Shown here: positions 15,524 through 24,411 of the stretch, piece by piece
How positions within the stretch are numbered: position 1 is the stretch's first letter
Layout: each line of letters starts with the position of its first letter
NCBI GenBank assembly: GCA_964557845.1
Contig: CAZLBV010000366.1
Span: 1 to 27,525, forward strand
Reading direction: 5' to 3'
DNA: 27,525 nt
From: CAZLBV01 sp964557845
GTDB lineage: Bacteria; Acidobacteriota; Aminicenantia; Aminicenantales; Aminicenantaceae
The notes under the pieces: model-generated
What the model was told of the DNA's origin: nothing
What the model saw: the letters and a program-made list of their open reading frames with translations, nothing else
Database searches by the model: none
Made by a program: the position numbers and the translations under genes

Positions 15524-16588
15524 ATGCTGCAAGAACTGGAAAATCTAAGGGAGAAGTACCGCAAATTAACCGCCTCTCTGTCTGATCCTTCCATTTTAAA
15601 CGACCACCAAAAATTAAGATCCATTTCCAAAGAAAGGGCTGATCTTGAGCCTCTCGTAAAAAAATATGAACACTACCGAACTATCAGTAAAAATATACAG
15701 GAATCCGAGGAAATACTGGAGGATGACAAGGCAGATCCTGAATTAAAAGAACTGGCGGAAAGTGAATTAGAGGAGCTTAGAGAGGAAAGATCAAAAGTTG
15801 AAGATGAATTAAAGATCATGCTTCTGCCTAAAGATCCATATGATGAAAAAAATGTGTTTTTAGAAATTAGAGCTGGGGCTGGAGGGGATGAAGCATCCCT
15901 CTTTGCTCAGGATCTTTTCCGTATGTATTCCCGATTCGCTGAGAAAAAAGGCTGGAACTTGGAAGTTATGAGCACCAGCGTCTCGCCCATCAAGGGCTTC
16001 AAGGAAATAATCGTCTACATAAAGGGAGAACGGGTTTATTCACAGCTTAAATATGAAAGCGGTGTTCACCGGGTCCAGCGCGTGCCTTTGACTGAAGCCA
16101 GCGGCCGTATCCATACCTCGACCGTAACCGTGGCGGTTCTGCCGGAAGCGGATGAAGTGGATGTTTATTTGGATCCCAAGGATCTGAGGATCGAAGCCTT
16201 CGGCGCCTCCGGGCCAGGGGGGCAGAATGTAAACCGGAATTATACCGCTATCCGGATCACCCATAAGCCATCCAATATCGTGGTTTCATGTCAGGATGAA
16301 AAATCCCAGCACCGGAACAAAGAAAAAGCCCTGCGAATACTGCGTTCGAGGCTTCTTGACATTGCCCAATCAGAACAGCAGCAGCAGATATCGCAGGACC
16401 GCAAGTCACAGGTAGGGACAGGGGAGAGGAGTGAGAAGATCAGGACCTATAATTTTCCCCAGTCAAGGGTAACCGATCACCGGCTTAATCTGAATTCGCA
16501 TAGGTTGGAGAGTGTACTCGATGGCGACCTGGATGAATTCATCGAAGGCATGACCATGAAAGAACAGGCCCAGGCCTTGGGTAATTAA
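15524..16588 (+). CDS. prfA: Peptide chain release factor 1
   Basis: The 354-residue product ends translation at UAA and UAG codons. It carries the GGQ motif (residues 232-234 in GASGPGGQNVN), which enters the peptidyl-transferase centre, and PLT at 188-190 in the position of the PxT codon-reading motif, which marks it as RF1 rather than RF2 (SPF). The RF family block RAGAGGDEASLFAQDL is at about 116-131. The residues after GGQ (NVNRNYTAIRITH) differ from the more usual HVNTTDSAVRITH, a mild lineage feature. It sits in the rpmE-prfA-prmC operon; the next gene modifies its GGQ glutamine. Confidence 0.95.
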   Translation: MLQELENLREKYRKLTASLSDPSILNDHQKLRSISKERADLEPLVKKYEHYRTISKNIQESEEILEDDKADPELKELAESELEELREERSKVEDELKIMLLPKDPYDEKNVFLEIRAGAGGDEASLFAQDLFRMYSRFAEKKGWNLEVMSTSVSPIKGFKEIIVYIKGERVYSQLKYESGVHRVQRVPLTEASGRIHTSTVTVAVLPEADEVDVYLDPKDLRIEAFGASGPGGQNVNRNYTAIRITHKPSNIVVSCQDEKSQHRNKEKALRILRSRLLDIAQSEQQQQISQDRKSQVGTGERSEKIRTYNFPQSRVTDHRLNLNSHRLESVLDGDLDEFIEGMTMKEQAQALGN

Positions 16589-16617
16589 ACCATTTCGCAC
16601 CAAGAGGGGATTGTGAG

Positions 16618-17517
16618 GTGAGCAGCCTTGAGAATCTATACCGGCAGGGGATAGCCCTGCTTAAAGATATCCCTCAGAGCCATATCGATGCCAAACTTAT
16701 TCTGTTGAATTGTTTTGGCTTGACTGATGAAGAGTTTATTAGGGGTCCGGAGACGGAACCATCTGGGAAGGATATAAAAAGGTATTTTCGGATGCTCAGG
16801 AGAAGATCACGGGGATATCCCCTGTCCTATTTGACCGGTATAAAAGAGTTTTGGTCGATACCATTTAAGGTAGAAAAAGGTGTGCTTATTCCCCGGCCGG
16901 AAACAGAATTGATCATAGAGACTGTGCTGGCTTTAAATCCGGCTGGAAATTCTGTAATAGCAGATATTGGGACCGGAAGCGGCAATATCGCCGTGTCCTT
17001 AGGTAATGAACTCCCGGAGGCAGTGATCTTTGCGACCGATGTTTCAGGTAAAGCGCTCCGGATCGCCCGGGAAAATGCCCGGAGGCAGGGGCAGGGGGTA
17101 AGCCGGATAGAATTTCTACGGGGCGATCTTTTTGATCCTTTAGAGAAAAAAGGGCTAAAAGGGAAAATGGACCTTATCCTCAGCAATCCTCCTTATGTTT
17201 CGGAGGAGGACTGGGAAGAACTGCCTGCAGAGATCAGACTGCATGAACCGAAAAATGCATTGATAGGCGGTGTTTCTGGACTGGATTTTATCCGGAGAAT
17301 GATCGATTTAGCTCCTGCTTTTTTAAAACCCGGAGGATTTTTGATCTTTGAGATCGGGTATGGCCAAAAAGATCAAGTCATGGCTTTGTTCGATAAGGAT
17401 AAGGGGTGGTCGAAAATTGAGTGCCGCAATGACCTCAGCGAGATCCCCCGTGTAATCACCGCCCGATTTAATTTGGGGTCTGACCCCAATTTATCATTTT
17501 GGTGGTTTCGTACCTGA
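16618..17517 (+). CDS. prmC: Release factor glutamine N5-methyltransferase
   Basis: The 299-residue product methylates the GGQ glutamine of release factors. It shows the conserved RRRSRGYPLSYLTGIKEFW and LIPRPETELIIE, the SAM-binding IGTGSGN (117-123) and the catalytic NPPY (190-193). It starts with GTG at 16618, preceded by AGAGGGG at about eight bases. The usual family end is near IPRVITARF (about 277-284). The last 15 residues (NLGSDPNLSFWWFRT) are encoded by a short repeat element and do not look like PrmC. Because of this extension the gene overlaps the convergent HD-GYP gene by 50 bases. Confidence 0.93.
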   Translation: MSSLENLYRQGIALLKDIPQSHIDAKLILLNCFGLTDEEFIRGPETEPSGKDIKRYFRMLRRRSRGYPLSYLTGIKEFWSIPFKVEKGVLIPRPETELIIETVLALNPAGNSVIADIGTGSGNIAVSLGNELPEAVIFATDVSGKALRIARENARRQGQGVSRIEFLRGDLFDPLEKKGLKGKMDLILSNPPYVSEEDWEELPAEIRLHEPKNALIGGVSGLDFIRRMIDLAPAFLKPGGFLIFEIGYGQKDQVMALFDKDKGWSKIECRNDLSEIPRVITARFNLGSDPNLSFWWFRT

Positions 17518-18550
17518 TTCTTTCCCATTTCCTAAGTTCCAGCGAAGAAAATGCTTCCACTACTTTGGGATCGAACTGACTGCCGGAATTATTCAGGATC
17601 TCTGTTCGCGCGTCCTCGAAACTCCTTTGCTTTCTATAGGGCCGGTGCGATGTTATGGCATCAAGGGTATCTGCCAGCGCAAAGATACGGGCTTCTATCG
17701 GAATCTTATCTCCTTTTAACTTTTTGGGATATCCCTGTCCATCATATCGCTCGTGGTGATAAAGCACGACATTGCCGACTTTTTTTAAGAGCTTGATCTC
17801 TTTGATCAAGCCAAATCCAAGAGAGGGATGAACCCTTATTTTCTCCCATTCTTTCTCTGATAGGGGCCCCGGCTTTTTAAGAATGGAATCGGGTATGGCG
17901 ATTTTTCCCACGTCGTGTAAGAGGCTTCCTTTGCGGATACTGTCCAGAAATATTTTGTCGTTATAACCCAGAAGCTGAGCCAGTACTTGGGAATATTTAG
18001 CCACGGTGCGGGAATGGCCGAATGTTTCCACGTCTCTGAGGTCCAATGCGGTCATTAAGTTCTCCAGAGTGGCATCATATATCTCTTCCAGATCCAGAGT
18101 CTTTTTCAGATTCTTTTGCTGTTCCTGTTTTAAACGTTGGTATTTTTTAGAAAAAAGCATATTTTGGGTGTTTAATTCCTTTTTTTGAAATTCACTTCTT
18201 ACAGCAGAATATAGGCCCAGAAGATCATCGGGATCAAAGATATGATCAACGATGTTCTGATTGAGCAGGGATATGGCTGATTCCGGATTTTTAAATTTCA
18301 TAAGAAGTATAATACCTATCCTGGGATTGAAAGTTTTTAAGCTTTGGATAGTATTTAAAACCTCGTTATTAAAGACGGAATCAATAATAATGGCGATGCC
18401 GATATTATTGGTGCCCATCAAATGATTTGCGGTTTCGGAAATTGAAGCAGCATGGCTGGTAGTAAAAGAATGACTTGAGAGAAAATCGGTCAGGTTTTCG
18501 ATGTAATCATGATTAGTACCGATTATCAGGATTTTCCGGTCGTTATCCAT
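17468..18550 (-). CDS. HD-GYP cyclic-di-GMP phosphodiesterase with receiver-like N-terminus
   Basis: The 360-residue product should hydrolyse cyclic-di-GMP. I chose the ATG at 18550 because GGAGACATTG precedes it and the receiver-like fold starts there (DNDRKILIIG); the frame extends a little further upstream. Residues 1-120 look like a response-regulator receiver with D57 in the phosphate-acceptor place, but the acidic pair after the first strand is replaced by GTNHD, so normal phosphorylation is doubtful. A coiled linker (about 120-150) leads to the HD-GYP domain: TFGHSRTVAKYS, the HD pair H212-D213 in LLHDVGKIAIP, HHERYDGQGYP (265-275), ADTLDAITSHRPYR and FDPKVVEAF. All key residues are present. 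The last residues (NWGQTPN) come from the palindromic element shared with prmC. Confidence 0.88.
   Translation of the reverse strand: MDNDRKILIIGTNHDYIENLTDFLSSHSFTTSHAASISETANHLMGTNNIGIAIIIDSVFNNEVLNTIQSLKTFNPRIGIILLMKFKNPESAISLLNQNIVDHIFDPDDLLGLYSAVRSEFQKKELNTQNMLFSKKYQRLKQEQQKNLKKTLDLEEIYDATLENLMTALDLRDVETFGHSRTVAKYSQVLAQLLGYNDKIFLDSIRKGSLLHDVGKIAIPDSILKKPGPLSEKEWEKIRVHPSLGFGLIKEIKLLKKVGNVVLYHHERYDGQGYPKKLKGDKIPIEARIFALADTLDAITSHRPYRKQRSFEDARTEILNNSGSQFDPKVVEAFSSLELRKWERIRYETTKMINWGQTPN
17473..17500 (+). repeat. TTGGGG element, copy 1 (palindromic)
   Basis: The core TTGGGGTC-T-GACCCCAA is a perfect palindrome around a central T, followed by TTTATCATTT. Related sequences lie at 24341-24367 and 27271-27301. 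It lies inside the overlap of two convergent genes and encodes the last residues of both. It may also fold in RNA from either strand, but there is no long T-run, so I do not call it a terminator. Confidence 0.6.
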
Positions 18551-18590
18551 CAATGTCTCCTTATGAATTATCCTTTTACAGTAAGCCTTT

Positions 18591-18619
18591 TTTATACATG
18601 AATACAGCTTAAAACACAA
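18591..18619 (-). promoter_or_regulatory. Possible promoter of the HD-GYP gene
   Basis: On the minus strand TTGTGT (18619-18614) is followed after 17 bases by TATAAA (18596-18591), 40 bases before the ATG at 18550. The -10 box is good and the -35 box is weak (three of six). Confidence 0.4.
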
Positions 18620-18643
18620 AATAAATTTAAGCGGATTTTATAC

Positions 18644-18752
18644 TTCGAATTTTGTGCTTAGGATTTTATTACGACTTTCGGTTTTATTTTTCTTCTATCT
18701 CCAATCTTCTATCTTCTGTTTTTTAATCTTCGGGCCCCTGACTCCTGTCTTT
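18644..18752 (-). repeat. Composite low-complexity repeat, copy 7 (reversed)
   Basis: In the plus strand it reads TTCGAATTTTGTGCTTAGG, then TTCTTCTATCTCCAATCTTC and CCCCTGACTCCTG, the reverse complement of the modules left of 13.8 kb. The rest of the 438-base gap between the divergent genes holds promoters at both ends and about 170 bases of plain sequence (18753-18930) in which I see no gene. Confidence 0.75.
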
Positions 18753-18934
18753 TATTTAATTCAATTAGCCGTAAGGTGATGATTCCTCATCGCTTAAGGT
18801 GAACTGGTTTTTTGTAAAATCACCCTGTGATTCGTCTTAAAAGGCTATTGCCAGAGTAGATAGCATCTGCGATTATATCACTGCATCCAAAAAAGGAATG
18901 AAATACATATTCTGCAAAATGTTCTAAAGAAAGG

Positions 18935-18963
18935 TTGACAGTGTATTTATGTTGGAGTATCAT
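18935..18963 (+). promoter_or_regulatory. Sigma-70-type promoter of the coiled-coil gene
   Basis: TTGACA (18935-18940) and TATCAT (18958-18963) are separated by exactly 17 bases. The ribosome site AAAGGAG (18975-18981) precedes the ATG at 18989. Confidence 0.75.
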
Positions 18964-18988
18964 ATTTTGGCGCTAAAGGAGTTTTGAG

Positions 18989-20419
18989 ATGGCCAATGAC
19001 CAGGATTTCCTCAAGGCCACCTCTTCAATCATTTCAGGAATTGAAGATCAGCTAAGAGAAATACTAAATCAGAAAAAAGAAGCTGTTGCCAAGGATCTGG
19101 AAGAGAAGATCAATTTTCAGAAACGAGAAGCACAAAGCAGGATGGCTCAGATTGAAAGAGAGTTGGCTCAGGAAAGAGAAGCATTAGACAGCTACAAGGA
19201 GATCCTTTCTAACTTCGAAAACGATAAAGACAAGATAAAAAATGAAGTCAAAGGGCATCTCGATAAGGCCAAGGAATACCAGGCTGAAATAAAGGATTTA
19301 GTCGCAAGGAGCCTGCGAGAACTGGATAAGATCAGCGAGCTTGACCAGAGACTCCTAATAATCAACCATGATGCTACCGAGAAGATTGCTATACTTAAAA
19401 AAGATCTTGAAGAAAAATTCGGCGTAGTAGCCAAGATCCCTGAAATAAGCGACATTACCTCCTTAAACTTCAATCTGGAAAGTGAACTGAAAAAGTTGAA
19501 TCAGATCAGAGATCTGTTAGGGGTTGAAGCCAAGCCGATGGATGAATCAGAGGCTGAGGATTTCTTATCAGGGCTGTCGATAAGCAGTGATAAAAAAGAG
19601 GAGCAAAAAGAGGTTTCTGTTCCTAATGAAGTTATTGAAGGGATAAGAAAACAGTTCAGCACGGATGATTTCTTTAAGAAGTTTGAAGAAAAGAAAGAAG
19701 AAGTAAAAACTCGGGTTGAATCGAGCCCACAGGATGAATTCTTTACTCCACCCGAAAAAGAGGAGGAACCAGTAGAAGAACCGGTAGAAGAACCGAAAGA
19801 AGAACCGGTCAAAGAACCGAGTGTTCCGACTGAAGAGAAACTAGAGGATGAATTCGATAAAATGCTGCGGCCGGAAATAGTGGAGTTCACCCCGGATAAA
19901 TCTTCGGTCTCAGCCGGATCCAATGGAAATGATATCTCCGAATTTTTGAAAAAATACCGCAAGACAGAAAAGATGGAGGAAAACGATTCCTTATCTTTTT
20001 ATGAGAAAGACGGAAAGATAATTCTAGATGGAGAGAGCATTATTTTGGGATTGAATTCCAAGGTAAAAGAGGCCAAAGAATTATACGGCAGGTTGATGGA
20101 GATTGAATCTCCCAAGGAGCAATTCTTCCTCAAGCAGGATATCATCCGGAGACAGGATTCCCTGAGAAAGCTTCTGCTGAGCGGGATAAGGCTTAGTGAA
20201 AAGGACTCGGGATCTCTCCCTGAATATACCTCGAAGATATTGAATATCGATGTCTTAAAAACAATCCTAGAACGTGTAAGTATGGAAAACTGGAGTAACC
20301 AGGAAGATTTTAAATCTTTTGAACTTTACATAAAAGAATTAAACAACGCCTATTACAATAGAATAACCCCTCAGGATAAATATTTAGAATCTTTGTCTGA
20401 AGAGCTCAAGGCTGTCTGA
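18989..20419 (+). CDS. Cytoplasmic coiled-coil protein of unknown function
   Basis: I do not recognise this 476-residue protein. It has no signal peptide or membrane segment. The first 150 residues or so are strongly charged heptad-like helix (LREILNQKKEAVAKDLEEK, then QSRMAQIERELAQEREAL and EIKDLVARSLRELDKI). A disordered middle (about 180-320) includes a Glu-Pro-Val repeat (EEPVEEPVEEPKEEPVKEP at about 257-275). A predicted helical C-terminal domain (about 325-476) is less repetitive and probably folded. It has its own promoter and lies between two cyclic-di-GMP genes read on the other strand, ending 17 bases from the GGDEF gene. A scaffold or signalling-adaptor role is a guess from shape and position. 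Confidence 0.7.
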   Translation: MANDQDFLKATSSIISGIEDQLREILNQKKEAVAKDLEEKINFQKREAQSRMAQIERELAQEREALDSYKEILSNFENDKDKIKNEVKGHLDKAKEYQAEIKDLVARSLRELDKISELDQRLLIINHDATEKIAILKKDLEEKFGVVAKIPEISDITSLNFNLESELKKLNQIRDLLGVEAKPMDESEAEDFLSGLSISSDKKEEQKEVSVPNEVIEGIRKQFSTDDFFKKFEEKKEEVKTRVESSPQDEFFTPPEKEEEPVEEPVEEPKEEPVKEPSVPTEEKLEDEFDKMLRPEIVEFTPDKSSVSAGSNGNDISEFLKKYRKTEKMEENDSLSFYEKDGKIILDGESIILGLNSKVKEAKELYGRLMEIESPKEQFFLKQDIIRRQDSLRKLLLSGIRLSEKDSGSLPEYTSKILNIDVLKTILERVSMENWSNQEDFKSFELYIKELNNAYYNRITPQDKYLESLSEELKAV

Positions 20420-20436
20420 CCGAAAAACGATCCTTG

Positions 20437-22521
20437 TTAATTCTCTAACGCAGCAAAATCCCCCAAATATTCTTCCAGCTTGTTTTGATAAAGAAGAGGG
20501 AGGGCCTCAAATCTGATCCCGGCTTCATAGAGGGTGGCTTCATTGTCAGTTTTTCTGGAATAAATTACATCCCCGATGCAGTGAATCGACTTGTCCCCCA
20601 AAAATAGAGTCAAAGTATAGGTGTTGTTGGAAAGAAGGGGTTCTTCTGTTCGTATTTTTGCTCCGCTTAAGCTTAAATCCACTGTCTTGGTCACAAAGGA
20701 GGATGCATTCTTTTTGTAGATCAGGACAGTGGAGGCTGGGTAACGTTTATGCTGCCGGCGTTCTTCCGGGCTCTTGTCCTGGGCTGAGGTTGTCGGTACG
20801 GCAAGCTCCGGCTTTTTAGATTCTTGGGGCGGCACTTCAAATAAACAGATCCTGTTTTTGGGCGCAGGTAGACCATTTTCACGTTTAGGGTAGGAAGCGG
20901 AAGCTTTCTTGCCTTTTGCCTCCGAGAGGGCGGCGTCGGATTCGCTGACTAAATCTATCAGGTTTTCCTTAGTGATTGAATCCGGGGATTCAAATCTGAG
21001 ATGAGTAAATTGGGTGATCCCAAAACTCATGGTAAGGTTATGAAAAGGCTGAAATTCCTGGAGCTGGAAACGAAAGTTTTCCACGTTTTTTCTGATACGG
21101 TCTGTTAATAAATAGGTTTCCTGCTGATTTTTTATTCCGGAAAGGAAAAATAAAAATTCTTCTCCCCCGTATCTGCAGAGTAGGTCCTCCTCTCTAATGG
21201 AGGATTTTAAAACGTTAGCTAATTCCCGCAGCAGTATATTTCCCGCTTCATGTCCGTTTCTGTCATTGTAATTTTTAAACCAGTCTACATCACCCATCAC
21301 AAGCGCGGAATAAAGATTTTCTTCATGCCGCTTGTTTTCAGATACGAGTTTTTGAATTACTTTTTCAAAGAAAGGATCAGGCCGGAGCAGTCCGGTCAAG
21401 GCATCATACTGGATAAGATTCAATTTGTTGATGGCAATGGATATATGTTCGGATAGATTCAGGATCAAATTCTGATCTTCCTCATTGAATCCTTTATGGG
21501 AATTATTATTAGAATCCTTTTTATTGTAGACCTCTAATACTCCGATCGGCTTTCTGTCGTGCATGATCGGCACACAGAGGATGTTATGTAAGGGGAAGCG
21601 CAGCTGGTGGGCATATCTCTGTGAAAATCTGGGGTCCTGAGTGACATGGGCTGTGTTTATGGGTTTACCATGAGTAATTGCGGATGCAGCAAAATCATTT
21701 TGGCCCATGGTAACGGTATGCTTACTGTATTCGGGATGAGAAAGAATAGTCTCGTTCCATACCAGAGGTTTTAGAATACCCGGATGTTCTTTATCTTCAT
21801 CCAGAATATAAAAGGAAATGCTCTCAGCCTGGACTATTTCTTTAATGTCTGATACGACATCGACCAGGCTGGTGACATCATTGGCCAGATAAAGTTGTTT
21901 TAAAATAAACTCGATTTTTTGGAGATTCTTTTTGGAGTTTAAATATTTTTTTTCCGCAGCTATCCGTTTATCCAGCTCACTTACCAGTGAATTTTTCACT
22001 GTTTTTTTCACGATTTCTATTTGTTTAAAGGCCTCCTCTAATCTTATGTCTTGAAGGATACTGATATCCCTTAAGGTTTGAACTTCGATCTTAAGTCGTG
22101 AGTAGTTTATATTATTTAAGAGAAGACGCAGGAAATCTTCTTTTTCATCTTTTTTGTAAGGATAAAGTGAGTAATTAAGCATGCGGTTATGAGGCCATTG
22201 GCTTATTATGTTTCGGAGTTTGGTCTCGATTTCTCCGATCATGATCATACCAGTGGAATCTTTAAAGAGCCCCTTTAATTTTTGGTAAGAGGCCCAGGGT
22301 TCGCTTGTGATCAAAACATCAAAATTATGTTTTTGGATCAAAGCGATGGTTTCTTCAAGATTTTGGCTGATATAAGTTTTTCCAAAGGGACGGCATGTTT
22401 CTATGAGAATTTCATTGATCTCGGGATAATGACAGAGGATAAGAATAAATGCCTCCCCCACAGATCCTCCTTCTTTTGAGGCTTTCAATGAAGCGGTGTC
22501 AAAATTCTTCACATGTGCCAA
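20437..22521 (-). CDS. Diguanylate cyclase with receiver-like, GAF, GGDEF and PilZ domains
   Basis: The 694-residue product should make cyclic-di-GMP and also bind it. Residues 20-140 form a receiver-like domain without clear phospho-acceptor residues. A coiled coil follows (about 145-205), then a GAF domain (about 205-368), and a GGDEF domain (about 372-545) with DALTGLLRP, GDVDWFKNYND and GGEEF at 452-456. The inhibitory-site pattern R443-E-E-D446 lies five residues before GGEEF, so product inhibition is expected. The C-terminal PilZ domain (about 585-690) has RRQHKR (588-593) and DLSLSG (615-620), the two cyclic-di-GMP-binding motifs. It begins with TTG at 22521, nine bases after GGAGGGAG. 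Having a synthase and a PilZ receptor in one chain suggests it senses its own product. Confidence 0.9.
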   Translation of the reverse strand: MAHVKNFDTASLKASKEGGSVGEAFILILCHYPEINEILIETCRPFGKTYISQNLEETIALIQKHNFDVLITSEPWASYQKLKGLFKDSTGMIMIGEIETKLRNIISQWPHNRMLNYSLYPYKKDEKEDFLRLLLNNINYSRLKIEVQTLRDISILQDIRLEEAFKQIEIVKKTVKNSLVSELDKRIAAEKKYLNSKKNLQKIEFILKQLYLANDVTSLVDVVSDIKEIVQAESISFYILDEDKEHPGILKPLVWNETILSHPEYSKHTVTMGQNDFAASAITHGKPINTAHVTQDPRFSQRYAHQLRFPLHNILCVPIMHDRKPIGVLEVYNKKDSNNNSHKGFNEEDQNLILNLSEHISIAINKLNLIQYDALTGLLRPDPFFEKVIQKLVSENKRHEENLYSALVMGDVDWFKNYNDRNGHEAGNILLRELANVLKSSIREEDLLCRYGGEEFLFFLSGIKNQQETYLLTDRIRKNVENFRFQLQEFQPFHNLTMSFGITQFTHLRFESPDSITKENLIDLVSESDAALSEAKGKKASASYPKRENGLPAPKNRICLFEVPPQESKKPELAVPTTSAQDKSPEERRQHKRYPASTVLIYKKNASSFVTKTVDLSLSGAKIRTEEPLLSNNTYTLTLFLGDKSIHCIGDVIYSRKTDNEATLYEAGIRFEALPLLYQNKLEEYLGDFAALEN

Positions 22522-22581
22522 ACCTTGACTCTCCCTCCTCGATAATACGGAGATGTCCTTTCTCCTCTACCCGCACTTTTA

Positions 22582-22610
22582 TTTATAATATTTTTATAAA
22601 TAGCCGTCAA
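22582..22610 (-). promoter_or_regulatory. Sigma-70-type promoter of the GGDEF-PilZ gene
   Basis: On the minus strand TTGACG (22610-22605) and TATAAA (22587-22582) are separated by 17 bases, about 60 bases before the TTG start at 22521. Confidence 0.7.
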
Positions 22611-22639
22611 CCGGTTTTCAAGATTTTTATTTGAATTTT

Positions 22640-22870
22640 TTTCGTTTTTGATTTCGGTCATTTTAAATTTTGAATTTGTTTCGAATTTCGTGCTTCGTGT
22701 TTCAGATTTAAGGTTTTCCTTCTGATTCCAGGCTCATCAAGTCGATGTGTAGATGGGTCAATGAGTGGATGAGTAAATGCAAAAATCCATGTTTTTATTT
22801 GGTTTTATGTTTTCTTCTATCTTCTGACTTCTCTCTTCTATATTCTGGTTTTAGGTCTTCTATCTCCTGG
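22640..22870 (-). repeat. Composite low-complexity repeat, copy 8 (reversed)
   Basis: In the plus strand it reads TTTGAATTTGTTTCGAATTT, CGTGCTTCGTGTTTCAGATT, a CTGATTCCAGG stretch, GTCGATGTGTAGATGGGTCA, ATGAGTGGATGAGTAAATG, and TTCTTCTATCTTCTGACTTC. It fills most of the 397-base gap 22522-22918; the rest is the promoter of the leftward gene and the ribosome site of gltX. Confidence 0.85.
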
Positions 22871-22918
22871 TTTTCTATTTCTGCGCAGATATGATATACA
22901 TTGTCAGGAGTTTTGAAT

Positions 22919-24364
22919 ATGGTTAGAGTAAGGTTTGCGCCCAGCCCGACCGGGCATCTGCATATTGGGGCCGCCCGCACGGCTCTCTATAACTGGATCT
23001 ATGCCCGGAAGAACGCCGGGCAGTTTATTCTCCGGATAGAAGACACGGATATGGAAAGGTCATCCCAGAAGATGAGCCAGGGGATCCTAGATGGATTGAC
23101 CTGGATGGGGATAGACTGGGATGAAGGGCCGTTTTTTCAATCCCAACGGAAGAACCTATATAGAGAACAGGCGGAAAAATTGGTAGAAAAGGGCCTGGCC
23201 TATTACTGTTTTTGTACTCCGGAAGATATCGCCAGAAGAAAAGCTGCTTGGGGAAAGGACGAGAAGGAATGGAAATATGATAGACATTGTCTTAAATTGT
23301 CTTCAGAGGAAATACAAAATTTAAAGGCTGAGGGGAGAGTACCTGCTATCCGTTTTAAGGTTCCGGAAGGGGAGATCCATTATAATGATCTGGTCCATGG
23401 GCCGATAAAGGTAAAAAATTCGATAATAGAAGATTTTGTACTGGTAAGAGCGGATGGGACTCCTACCTATCACCTCTCGGTGGTCGTTGATGATATTTTA
23501 ATGAAGATAACCCATATTATAAGAGGGGATGACCATATCTCTAATACCCCTAAGCAGATTCTGCTGTATGTGGCGTTCGGGCAGGAGCCTCCAAAATTCG
23601 GACATCATCCATTGATCCTGGGACCGGATAAGAAAAAGTTGAGTAAGCGGCATGGAGTGACTTCCGTCCTTCAGTTCCGTGAGGAGGGGTTTTTGCCGTT
23701 AGCGCTGGTCAATTATCTGGTTCAGATGAGCTGGGTGCCGGATGAAGAAAAGATTTTTACCCGGGAAGAAATAATAAAATTTTTTTCATTTAAAAAAAGG
23801 ATAAGGGGTAATCCGGTCTTTGATATGAAAAAATTGGAATGGTTAAACGGAAAACTGATCTCCCTGCTGACGTCGGAAGAACTCTATGGGCTTCTGGAAG
23901 AACGTCTTAAAGCCAATGGTTTATGGGATCCTAGCTTGGCTGAGGAACGAAGGGAATGGTTTTTTCGCCTGTTGGATCTTTTAAAGGAGCGGAACCGGAC
24001 ACTGAATGATTTTCTCCCCAGAGCCCGCCCCTTTCTCTCTGATGATTATCCTGTGGACCCGGAAGGAAAGGAAAAGTATCTTTCAGATGGCCGACTGCCC
24101 GTGCTTCTTAAGAAATTGGCCGAAGATTTTGAAGAGCTGGAGGATTTCTCTGCTCTGGAGATTGAACAGGCTGTAAGGGAGCGCGCAGCTAAGGAAGAGG
24201 TTAAAGCCGGCCTGTATATCCATGCGGTCCGAATGCTGGTTTTGGGAATGCCAGTCAGTCCGGGGATATTTGATGTATTAGAGTTGATCGGCAAAGAAAA
24301 AACCATCAAGCGGATAAAAAAATATATTAACTTGATTAACTTGGGGTCAGACCGATCTATCTAA
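22919..24364 (+). CDS. gltX: Glutamyl-tRNA synthetase
   Basis: The 481-residue cytoplasmic enzyme charges tRNA-Glu. I chose ATG 22919 because AGGAG lies eight bases upstream and the protein then begins MVRVRFAPSPTG, the normal family start; an in-frame TTG lies 18 bases earlier. The class I signature HLHIGAA is at 13-19, LRIEDTD at about 38-44, and KLSKR (240-244) takes the KMSKS position. The C-terminal anticodon-binding region is complete (VKAGLYIHAVRMLVLG, then PGIFDVLELIGKE). The last residues, NLGSDRSI, are encoded by the TTGGGG element and resemble the end of prmC, not GluRS. The gene stands alone between two repeat-rich gaps. Confidence 0.94.
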   Translation: MVRVRFAPSPTGHLHIGAARTALYNWIYARKNAGQFILRIEDTDMERSSQKMSQGILDGLTWMGIDWDEGPFFQSQRKNLYREQAEKLVEKGLAYYCFCTPEDIARRKAAWGKDEKEWKYDRHCLKLSSEEIQNLKAEGRVPAIRFKVPEGEIHYNDLVHGPIKVKNSIIEDFVLVRADGTPTYHLSVVVDDILMKITHIIRGDDHISNTPKQILLYVAFGQEPPKFGHHPLILGPDKKKLSKRHGVTSVLQFREEGFLPLALVNYLVQMSWVPDEEKIFTREEIIKFFSFKKRIRGNPVFDMKKLEWLNGKLISLLTSEELYGLLEERLKANGLWDPSLAEERREWFFRLLDLLKERNRTLNDFLPRARPFLSDDYPVDPEGKEKYLSDGRLPVLLKKLAEDFEELEDFSALEIEQAVRERAAKEEVKAGLYIHAVRMLVLGMPVSPGIFDVLELIGKEKTIKRIKKYINLINLGSDRSI

Positions 24365-24367
24365 TTG
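24341..24367 (+). repeat. TTGGGG element, copy 2
   Basis: TTGGGGTCAGAC, four bases, then CTATCTAATT. It shares TTGGGGTC and a TATCTAATT tail with the copies at 17473-17500 and 27271-27301. It encodes the final residues and stop of gltX. Confidence 0.6.
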
Positions 24368-24411
24368 ATTATAATACAATTAAATTAATTTCTCGGGCTA
24401 AATTGACGCTT

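Noticed and set aside
19501..19962. A minus-strand Ser-rich reading frame of 153 codons
   Set aside because: It is the antisense of the charged, Glu-Pro-rich region of the coiled-coil gene; the serine repeats are a composition effect.
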